Shown here: in pieces, positions 57,348-64,000 of the stretch
Numbering within the stretch: position 1 is the first letter of the stretch
How the letters are laid out: the number at the start of each line of letters is the position of its first letter
Assembly (NCBI RefSeq): GCF_036245645.1
Contig: NZ_BTPE01000003.1
Coordinates: 248,001-312,000, forward strand
Length of the DNA stretch: 64,000 nt
Direction of reading: 5' to 3'
Source: Algoriphagus taiwanensis
Lineage (GTDB): Bacteria; Bacteroidota; Bacteroidia; Cytophagales; Cyclobacteriaceae
Translations under genes and position numbers: made by a program
Notes under the pieces: model-generated
The model's database searches: none
What the model was told of the DNA's origin: nothing
What the model saw: the letters and a program-made list of their open reading frames with translations, nothing else

Positions 57348-58885
57348 AGGGATTTGGAAAGATGATAGTGATAGCCCTCGATGGTAATTTCTATGTTTTT
57401 GGAAGGACAGGATTGAATAAAATCATCCAGCACTTCCTTGATGTCATTGTCAATAAATTGAGCCTTATGCGCATTCAGGATGACTTTTCCTCCTTCGGGT
57501 ATTTCTGCTAGTTTTTTTAGGAGAAAAGGCTTGTTGAGAAAAGAAACGTCCTTTTGAAGTTTGAGCAGATAATTGCCGTTGTGTTCGGTGATAGTGATGG
57601 CTCTTTGAAAGTTGGTCTTTACCACGAAAAAAAGTCCAAATACCATCCCAATACCAATTCCAACCAACAAATCGGTAAATAGAATAGCCAAAACCGTTAC
57701 CATGAAAGGAATAAACTGATTCCAGCCTTTTTCATAAACTTCTACGAAAATTGAGGGCTTAGCCAACTTGTATCCAACTACAAATAGCACGGCAGCCAAG
57801 CAGCTTAGCGGGATTTTATTCAAAATTCCGGGAATTGATAACACCAAAATCAAAAGAAGAAAGCCGTGAAGAATTGCGGAGAGCTTTGTCCTCGCTCCAG
57901 AGGTGATATTGGCTGAGCTCCTCACAATGACAGCAGTGATCGGAAGGCCTCCGATAAAGCCCGAAAGGGAATTACCCACGCCTTGTGCGATCAATTCCCT
58001 ATTGGTAGGGGTGATTCGCTTCTGAGGATCCATTTTGTCCGCAGCATCAATGCTCAGTAAAGTCTCAATACTTCCCACCACAGCAATGGTAACGGCAACA
58101 ATCCAAAATTCCGCCCTCATGAAAAGTCCGAAATCCGGAAAAGTAAGCAAGCTTGATAACTCACCTATAGAGCTTACCTGCGGAATATTTACCAAATGCT
58201 CGCCATCCAGCTTCCAATCCGGCTTCCAAATTCCATAGGTTTCATTGATAAACAGCCCAATTATCACTGCCCAAAGGGCGCCAGGAATAATTCCAAAGTA
58301 TCGGTGATTTTTGATTTTGGGGTTTTCAAACAAAATCAAAATGAATAGAGCAATCAAAACAATAGGAATGGCTCCGGGGCTGTGGTATTGAATAGCATAA
58401 CCAATCTCAGTGATTGTATTGTGCTGATCGGCCTGAAGAAAAGCTTCATCTCCCATCGTATCCTTGTCATAGCCCAAAGCATGAGGAATCTGCTTTAATA
58501 TCAAAATTAGACCGATAGCAGTTAGCATTCCTTTGATAACTGAATGCGGGAAAAAATAGCCCAGAACACCAGCCCGAAACACTCCCAACAAAATCTGTAT
58601 CAGCCCAGCGACGACTACAGCCGCAAGGAAGAGTTCAAAAGTACCCAAAGTGGCTATGGAATCCAAAACGATTACGGTAAGCCCTGCTGCAGGACCACTT
58701 ACACTTACCCCAGAACCCGAAATTGCCCCAACTACTATTCCTCCGATAATTCCGGCAATCAGTCCTGAAATAGAGGGGGCACCACTGGCTATGGCTATTC
58801 CCAAACAAAGCGGCAATGCCACTAAAAAGACTACTAAACTGGCTTTTAGATCACTTTTTAAATTGGTCCTAAAAATAGAGGTCAT
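57344..58885 (-). CDS. SulP family anion (probably bicarbonate) transporter
   Basis: 513 residues with about 12-14 helices in the SulP fold (LVFLVALPLCLGIAIASGAP; GSISGSGVSVSGPAAGLTVI-like region; ITAVIVRSSANITSGARTKL). The C-terminus from about 435 is a short STAS-like domain (VILNAHKAQFIDNDIKEVLD). Fusion or overlap with a beta carbonic anhydrase is common in SulP bicarbonate transporters such as BicA types, which favours bicarbonate over sulfate; not proven. Confidence 0.88.
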   Translation of the reverse strand: MTSIFRTNLKSDLKASLVVFLVALPLCLGIAIASGAPSISGLIAGIIGGIVVGAISGSGVSVSGPAAGLTVIVLDSIATLGTFELFLAAVVVAGLIQILLGVFRAGVLGYFFPHSVIKGMLTAIGLILILKQIPHALGYDKDTMGDEAFLQADQHNTITEIGYAIQYHSPGAIPIVLIALFILILFENPKIKNHRYFGIIPGALWAVIIGLFINETYGIWKPDWKLDGEHLVNIPQVSSIGELSSLLTFPDFGLFMRAEFWIVAVTIAVVGSIETLLSIDAADKMDPQKRITPTNRELIAQGVGNSLSGFIGGLPITAVIVRSSANITSGARTKLSAILHGFLLLILVLSIPGILNKIPLSCLAAVLFVVGYKLAKPSIFVEVYEKGWNQFIPFMVTVLAILFTDLLVGIGIGMVFGLFFVVKTNFQRAITITEHNGNYLLKLQKDVSFLNKPFLLKKLAEIPEGGKVILNAHKAQFIDNDIKEVLDDFIQSCPSKNIEITIEGYHYHLSKSL

Positions 58886-58984
58886 ATAAGAGGAAATAGC
58901 TGCTTTTTTAATTTTTTATAAATATAAGACATGATAAAAATAAATATTTCTTATTAATTGAAAGCAAGCCTTCCTCGTCCAGAC

Positions 58985-60322
58985 CTATTTTTTGATGAGT
59001 CTATCCAAGCTTTTTTTGATTTTTTCAAAGTCAAAAGATTTCACTTGATTCTTCATTTGACCCCGGATTTCCTCCAAACACAAGTTTCCAATACTTCCCT
59101 CGTGGGTATGGTTGATTTGACTTTGATCAGGATTAAAGTCATCGGCTTCGATAGCCAAGCCTACTTTCTTGTAGGCATCCCGAAAGGGTACTCCCTGAAG
59201 TACCAAATCATTGACGACTTCTACCGAAAACAAGTGTTTGAAAAACCGATCTTGGAGAATGTTCTGCTTTATTTGAATGGATTCAAGCATAAACACAGTC
59301 ATTTTCAGACAGTCTCTTAAAGAAGCTATCCCAGGGAAAATCTCCTCCTTTAGCAACTGCAAATCTCTGTGATATCCTGTGCTCATATTGGTCAAAAGGA
59401 AACTTACCTTCACTGGAATCCCCTGAATTTGATTGGTTTTGGCACGGATAAGCTCAAATACATCCGGATTTTTCTTGTGGGGCATGATGCTGCTCCCTGT
59501 AGTGAGTTCGTCAGGAAAAGAGATAAAACCGAAATGCTGATTCATGAAGAGACAGACATCGGTAGCCAGTCGATTTAGGGTGGCAGCAAGTCCAGCCAAA
59601 GCAAAGGACAGGGTACGTTCTGTTTTTCCTCTTGAGTTCTGCGCGTTGATCACATTGTAATGCAAATCTGCAAAGCCAAGAAGTTCTGTGGTCATTTTTC
59701 GGTCTAGAGGAAAGCTTGAACCATATCCTGCAGCAGAACCTAGGGGGTTTTTATTGCTGAGTTCAAACGCAGTTCTGAGAAGAGCCATGTCCTCAGCCAG
59801 ACCTTCAGCAAAAGACCCAAACCAAAGTCCAAAAGAGGAAGGCATTGCCAGCTGAGTATGCGTATAGCCCGGCATCAAGTCCGATTTGTGCTTTTCTGCA
59901 AGCTGAATCAGCAGTTGGAAAAGTTGTTGGGTTTCCTCTACCAATTCCTCGATGGCAGCCCGATAGAAAAGTTTCAAATCCACCAAAACCTGATCGTTTC
60001 GGCTTCGTCCGCTATGCAGTTTTTTCCCTACTTCACCATAGCGCTCAGTAAGTAAAAATTCCACTTGAGAATGAACATCCTCAACTCCCTCAGCGATGGT
60101 AAATTTCCCGGATTGAATCTCCTCATAGATCTCTTTGAGTCCTTTTTGAAGGATGTGGTTTTCATCTTCCGAGATCAGACCAATCTTTGCCAGCATATGA
60201 GCATGGGCCATAGATCCCAATACATCAAAGGGAGCTAAAACGAGGTCAAACTCAGGATCTCTACCAATAGTAAACTGCTCGACTTCTTTTTTGCTATCGG
60301 TATCTTTTTGCCAGATTTTCAT
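58985..60322 (-). CDS. argH: argininosuccinate lyase
   Basis: 445 residues. It splits argininosuccinate to arginine and fumarate. The fumarase-superfamily signature TTGSSIMPHKKNPDVFELIR is present (about residues 273-292), along with HSGRSRNDQVLVDLKLFYR and PGYTHTQLAMPSSFG. The start overlaps the argE stop by four bases (ATGA). It is the last gene of the arginine operon; the 99 bases downstream hold only the SulP gene's upstream region. Confidence 0.95.
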   Translation of the reverse strand: MKIWQKDTDSKKEVEQFTIGRDPEFDLVLAPFDVLGSMAHAHMLAKIGLISEDENHILQKGLKEIYEEIQSGKFTIAEGVEDVHSQVEFLLTERYGEVGKKLHSGRSRNDQVLVDLKLFYRAAIEELVEETQQLFQLLIQLAEKHKSDLMPGYTHTQLAMPSSFGLWFGSFAEGLAEDMALLRTAFELSNKNPLGSAAGYGSSFPLDRKMTTELLGFADLHYNVINAQNSRGKTERTLSFALAGLAATLNRLATDVCLFMNQHFGFISFPDELTTGSSIMPHKKNPDVFELIRAKTNQIQGIPVKVSFLLTNMSTGYHRDLQLLKEEIFPGIASLRDCLKMTVFMLESIQIKQNILQDRFFKHLFSVEVVNDLVLQGVPFRDAYKKVGLAIEADDFNPDQSQINHTHEGSIGNLCLEEIRGQMKNQVKSFDFEKIKKSLDRLIKK

Positions 60323-61410
60323 GGGGTTATGTTTTTGCTTTTGCGAAGCTTCGCATAATGATCGATAAGGGAAATGTATCCGGAGATTCCAGCTTTTAGC
60401 TCGTCCAAATGGATAAATTCATCCGCTGTATGGGATCGGGCGGAGTCTCCGGGGCCGATTTTTACAGAAGGATATGGGATAAGAGCTTGATCAGATAAGG
60501 TAGGGCTACCAAAAGTCTCCAACTCCAAAGCATCTGCCACCCGATACATGGGGTGATTTTTCGGCAGATGTGAAGATTGTAGCCGTAAGGACCGAGGAAT
60601 CAGATCAGCTTTCAATATTTCCTGCAGTTCTTCCAAAGCCTCTTCCAGAGTGTAGGCATCCGTTACTCTTACATCGAGCACATACTCGCAAAGGTCAGGG
60701 ACCACATTATGCTGCTGACCGGCTTTGATGACGGTACAGCTCACCTTGGTTCGGCCGAGAAAAGGAGAGGTTTTGGTGAATTGGAAGTTTCGGATTTCCT
60801 CCAAGTCTTCCATTGCCAGATATATCGCATTGATTCCTTCTTCGCGGGCGGCATGTCCCGCTTTTCCGTGAATTTTTGCATCAATGACCAAAAGGCCCTT
60901 CTCTGCGACTGCAAGACGCATTTGGGTGGGTTCGCCGACAATGGCCAATTCAGCAGCAGGCAAAGAGGAAATCAGGGATTCGATGCCATTTTTCCCGGAA
61001 ATCTCTTCCTCTGCTGATGCAATGAGCAGCAAATTGAAGGGGAGTTCTTTTTTGGAAAAATAAAGAAAGGCCGCTATCAAACACACCAAAGCCCCTCCTG
61101 CATCATTTGAGCCCAAACCGAATAGTTTTCCGCTTTCTTCCATCGGTGAAAAAGGATCGCGAGTATAGCCTTGATTGGGCTTCACTGTATCGTGATGGGA
61201 ATTGAGCCAGACTGTAGGAAGTTCTTCTTGGAAAGGCTTGGCAAAGGCCCAAACATTGTTACCGGATCGAAAAGGAGTGATTTCTTGATCCAGAAGAAAT
61301 GCTTGGATAAGATTCGCTGTTTTATCTTCTTCTTTGGAAAAGGAAGGAGTAGAAATCAGGCTTTTGAGCAGCTCTTGGGCCTTTTCAAAGGCAATATCCA
61401 AATCCTCCAT
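60319..61410 (-). CDS. argE: M20 deacylase of arginine synthesis (acetyl- or succinyl-ornithine/citrulline)
   Basis: 363 residues. The M20 metal site is intact: NSHHDTVKPNQG (His73, Asp75 region), LGSNDAGGALVCLI, and SAEEEISGKNGI (catalytic Glu). It removes the N-acyl group late in the pathway. Because the operon has the ArgF' carbamoyltransferase, the natural substrate is probably an N-acyl-citrulline, not ornithine. It overlaps argB by one base (TGATG) and argH by four. Confidence 0.9.
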   Translation of the reverse strand: MEDLDIAFEKAQELLKSLISTPSFSKEEDKTANLIQAFLLDQEITPFRSGNNVWAFAKPFQEELPTVWLNSHHDTVKPNQGYTRDPFSPMEESGKLFGLGSNDAGGALVCLIAAFLYFSKKELPFNLLLIASAEEEISGKNGIESLISSLPAAELAIVGEPTQMRLAVAEKGLLVIDAKIHGKAGHAAREEGINAIYLAMEDLEEIRNFQFTKTSPFLGRTKVSCTVIKAGQQHNVVPDLCEYVLDVRVTDAYTLEEALEELQEILKADLIPRSLRLQSSHLPKNHPMYRVADALELETFGSPTLSDQALIPYPSVKIGPGDSARSHTADEFIHLDELKAGISGYISLIDHYAKLRKSKNITP

Positions 61411-62210
61411 CAGTACAAGTCGTAGCGGTGGCGTTCGATAATGGTCCCGGAAAGCTTCCCTTTGGCTGCCAATAGCAGATTTTCAGCCTTTCCTATCCAG
61501 ACGTGATGGACCCCTTTTCTCAAAGCTTCAAAGGCATTGTCCAGCTTGGGAATCATGCCTGAGTGAATCACATTTTCTTTGCGCAGCTCAGTGTAAATCT
61601 CCTCATTGATCAGCGGAATGATGGAATTCTCGTTTTTCTCATCTACCAAAACTCCGCTCTTGTTGAAGCAAAAATAGAGATTGACATGATGTTCCTTGGC
61701 AAGAGAGGTCGCAAGGGCAGAAGCAATAGAATCTGCATTGGTATTGAGCAGCTGACCGGATTTATCATGCGTAATTGCACAAATCACAGGATGAAGCCCT
61801 CCTTCAAATAAGGTATTCAAAAATGAGGTGTTTACCTTTTCAATATCGCCTACAAAGCCATAATCGATGTTTTTCACCGGACGTTTCACCGATTGGATCA
61901 GATTGCCATCTGCTCCGGTGAGGCCAATCGCATTTACATTCAGGGCCTGAAGTTTGGCCACCATATTCTTATTGATCAATCCGGCATAGACCATGGTGAC
62001 GATGTCGAGTGTGTCCTTGTCGGTGATTCTCCTTCCGTCCACCATTTCGGGCATTACACCGAGGCTCTCACCAAACCGGGAGGCTAATACTCCACCTCCA
62101 TGGACCAGGATTTTATGCCCGGGAAATTTGGAAAACAAGGCCAAAAACTCCTCCAGTTTGTCCGGGAAGTCGATGACATTTCCTCCGATTTTGATGATTG
62201 ATATCTTCAT
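61410..62210 (-). CDS. argB: N-acyl-glutamate kinase
   Basis: 266 residues. It phosphorylates N-acyl-glutamate. The amino-acid kinase motifs are present: IKIGGNVIDFPD, KILVHGGGVLASRFGESLGV, VDGRRITDKDTLDIVTMVYA, AIGLTGADGNLI and a C-terminal GMIPKLDNAFEALRKGV. If the pathway uses succinyl intermediates, the substrate would be N-succinylglutamate. Follows argF' by 24 bases. Confidence 0.94.
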   Translation of the reverse strand: MKISIIKIGGNVIDFPDKLEEFLALFSKFPGHKILVHGGGVLASRFGESLGVMPEMVDGRRITDKDTLDIVTMVYAGLINKNMVAKLQALNVNAIGLTGADGNLIQSVKRPVKNIDYGFVGDIEKVNTSFLNTLFEGGLHPVICAITHDKSGQLLNTNADSIASALATSLAKEHHVNLYFCFNKSGVLVDEKNENSIIPLINEEIYTELRKENVIHSGMIPKLDNAFEALRKGVHHVWIGKAENLLLAAKGKLSGTIIERHRYDLY

Positions 62211-62234
62211 AGGTTTGAGAGTTGAAAAAGAGGA

Positions 62235-63179
62235 TTAGCCCAGGATTTTACTCAAAACTGCCTGGGCAGCATAGATTCTGTTTTCTGCTTGCTTCTGAAC
62301 CAAAGACCGATTGCCATCCAGCATTTCATCGGACAATTCCAGATTTCTTCGTACTGGCAGGCAATGCATGACTTTGGCTTCAGGAGAGGATTTCAAATGC
62401 TTTTCGGTCAGCATCCAGGAAGAGTCTGTGGAAAGTATTTTTCCGTAGTCATTGAACGCCGACCAGTTTTTCACATAGACAAAATCGGCATCCTTCAAGG
62501 CCTTTTCCTGATTGTATTCAATAGATGCACCTGCAGTGAAGCGCTCATCTAATTCATAACCTTCAGGATGAGTAATAGTCAGGTCATGTCCCATTCCCAA
62601 GGTCCATTCTGCAAAACTGTTTGCGACGGCATGAGGAATGGCCTTGATATGCGGAGCCCAGGTCAAAACGACTTTGGGCTTCTTTTTTCCTTTGGAAAAC
62701 TCCTGAATGGTAATCTGGTCAGCCAAGCTCTGCAAAGGGTGACGTATCGCCGATTCCAAGCTGACCACAGGAATCCCGCTATATTTGACAAACTGCCCAA
62801 AGACAAAGTCATTGATGTCTTCTTCCCGGTTGGAAAGGGAAGGGAATGCACGGATAGCCAAAATATCGAAATAGGAGCCCAAGACACCTGCGGCATCTTT
62901 GATATGCTCAACAGTACCTTTGTTCATAATGGCTCCTTCCTTCATCTCCAAAGCCCATCCTTCCTTATCCATATTGAGCACAATGGCCTCCATCCCTAAG
63001 TTTTGGGCCGCAATCTGGGTAGAAACACGGGTTCGGAGGGAAGGATTAAGGAAAATACAACCGACCCTTTTGCCTTGCCCTTTAGCCTGGTCAAGTCGGG
63101 GTTGATTTTTATAAAGAAGAGCCAAATCGATTAATTCCTGACCTAACTCTCTGGATTCAAATTGGGTAAAATACTTCAT
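62235..63179 (-). CDS. argF': N-acyl-L-ornithine carbamoyltransferase (ArgF')
   Basis: 314 residues. It carbamoylates N-acyl-ornithine to N-acyl-citrulline. It has the special carbamoyl-phosphate loop NPSLRTRVST (45-54), in place of S-T-R-T-R of normal OTCases, and the acyl-enzyme-specific VVSLESAIRHPLQSLADQIT. The residue before EHIKDA is Val90; at this place B. fragilis has Pro (succinyl-ornithine specific) and Xanthomonas has Glu (acetyl-specific), as I recall. Val fits succinyl preference better. The operon position agrees with the function. Confidence 0.9.
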   Translation of the reverse strand: MKYFTQFESRELGQELIDLALLYKNQPRLDQAKGQGKRVGCIFLNPSLRTRVSTQIAAQNLGMEAIVLNMDKEGWALEMKEGAIMNKGTVEHIKDAAGVLGSYFDILAIRAFPSLSNREEDINDFVFGQFVKYSGIPVVSLESAIRHPLQSLADQITIQEFSKGKKKPKVVLTWAPHIKAIPHAVANSFAEWTLGMGHDLTITHPEGYELDERFTAGASIEYNQEKALKDADFVYVKNWSAFNDYGKILSTDSSWMLTEKHLKSSPEAKVMHCLPVRRNLELSDEMLDGNRSLVQKQAENRIYAAQAVLSKILG

Positions 63180-63207
63180 GAAGTTGGGGTAAATAATCCT
63201 CTTTGGA

Positions 63208-64000
63208 TTATGCGTTAAGCACTTCTTTCAATGCGGTTAAAAACGAATTTAATTGATTCCATTCTACAGACAAAGGAGGAAGAAGGCGAATCGTCTGCTT
63301 TCCTGCTGCAGAACCGGTAAATATTCGGTGTTTTTTCACCAATTCTGTCCGGATGGGTCCTGCATCTCGATCCAGATCGATCCCGATCATTAGCCCTTTT
63401 CCCCGGACCTCTTTGACTTGAGGGATTTTTTTCAACTCCTTCATCAGGCGATCTCCCAATTCCAAAGCTTTGGCTTGCAGATTTTCCTGCTCCAAAACCT
63501 CCAATACTGCCAATCCAGCTGCACAGGCCAAATGATTTCCACCGAATGTAGTCCCAAGCAGTCCATAACTTGCTTTGAATTCAGGTGAGATCAAAAGGCC
63601 ACCGATTGGAAAACCATTTCCCATTCCTTTGGCCATGGTAATGAAGTCAGGCATCAATCCATCCACCCACTGATGGGCAAAAAAGCGTCCAGTCCGACTG
63701 TAGCCTGATTGAACCTCATCCAAAATCAATTTGGCATTGTAGGATTTGGCCAAGGAAGCAATACCTTTCAGAAAATCGGGTTCGGGAACCTGTATTCCCC
63801 CAACTCCCTGAATTCCTTCGATAATCACTCCTGCGATGGTTCCTGTTTTCAAGGCTTTTTCCAAGGCATCCAAATCTCCCCAAGGCAAAATGTGAAAATC
63901 CTCTCTGGCATTGGCTGGAGCTATGATTTTGGGATTGTCAGTGAGGGCTACTGCTCCGGATGTCCTTCCATGAAAAGCTCCAGAGAATGCCACGAAACCG
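63208..64000 (-). CDS. argD: N-acyl-ornithine aminotransferase, N-terminus beyond the window
   Basis: At least 263 codons are visible; the start lies past base 64000. It makes N-acyl-ornithine from the semialdehyde with glutamate. The class III aminotransferase core is present: FSGAFHGRTSGAVALTDN, VIIEGIQGVGGIQVPE, LILDEVQSGYSRTGRFFAHQ and the PLP lysine in ITMAKGMGNGFPIGGLL. It precedes argF' by 28 bases. argC and argG, the usual neighbours, may lie just outside. Confidence 0.92.
   Translation of the reverse strand, partial: GFVAFSGAFHGRTSGAVALTDNPKIIAPANAREDFHILPWGDLDALEKALKTGTIAGVIIEGIQGVGGIQVPEPDFLKGIASLAKSYNAKLILDEVQSGYSRTGRFFAHQWVDGLMPDFITMAKGMGNGFPIGGLLISPEFKASYGLLGTTFGGNHLACAAGLAVLEVLEQENLQAKALELGDRLMKELKKIPQVKEVRGKGLMIGIDLDRDAGPIRTELVKKHRIFTGSAAGKQTIRLLPPLSVEWNQLNSFLTALKEVLNA

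Overview
The window looks like chromosomal DNA of an aerobic marine or freshwater Bacteroidota, most likely Cytophagales/Cyclobacteriaceae (Algoriphagus-like). This rests on several things read together: a GldC gliding-motility gene, a Bacteroidota-type N-acyl-ornithine carbamoyltransferase in the arginine operon, a TonB-dependent receptor with an N-terminal carboxypeptidase-like plug extension, DUF3098 and DUF2452 proteins, promoters of the Bacteroidota type (TTTG/TTG, 18-25 bases, TAnnTTTG) and almost no Shine-Dalgarno sequences. No tRNA, rRNA, CRISPR array, insertion sequence or prophage was recognised. The gene order is that of a housekeeping core region with small accessory pockets.

Layout. 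1-7.9 kb: the start of a bile-acid:Na+ symporter-like gene, an exported metallo-beta-lactamase-fold hydrolase, then a TetR-controlled tripartite RND efflux operon (tetR, tolC-like, adaptor, RND pump) ending in an acyl-carrier-protein-like gene without the carrier serine. Two matching 17-bp operators flank tetR, and one fills the spacer of a consensus promoter. 8-10.9 kb: a CDGSH/4Fe-4S protein, a KefF-like flavoprotein and a KefC-like antiporter. 11-13.8 kb: an NSS-family amino-acid transporter with an overlapping 35-residue MetS-like subunit, and two unknown genes. 13.8-21.2 kb: a GH32 fructanase lipoprotein, rfbA, CorA, an orphan kinase-like protein, DUF3817, a possible HolD-like protein, an acyl-CoA thioesterase, pcm and ribE.

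21.2-32.6 kb: gamma-glutamyltransferase, an S9 peptidase, an orphan Hpt protein, a three-gene cassette starting with an unlisted 52-residue membrane protein, a deoxynucleoside kinase, 3-hydroxyacyl-CoA dehydrogenase, a CvfB-like RNA-binding protein, a cysteine-less ArsC-like protein, a YkgJ cysteine-cluster protein, a ROK kinase and small envelope proteins. 32.6-37.9 kb: parE-parC-trmH, with a clamp-binding-like QLGLF tail on ParC. 38-44.4 kb: a barrel-like protein, a ceramidase-like hydrolase, cyclophilin, pckA and a POT peptide transporter. 44.8-48.5 kb: a large TonB-dependent receptor and gldC.

48.5-56.7 kb: both subunits of a 3-oxoacid CoA-transferase, ribF-truB-DUF3098-ftsX, pdeM, a DUF2147 protein, and metY-metX behind a SAM-I riboswitch. 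56.7-64 kb: a SulP transporter overlapping a beta carbonic anhydrase, then the arginine operon argD-argF'-argB-argE-argH, transcribed on the minus strand and cut by the window end. Many starts are set here at ATG (or TTG) codons inside the longest open frame, because signal peptides, promoters or family lengths favour them.
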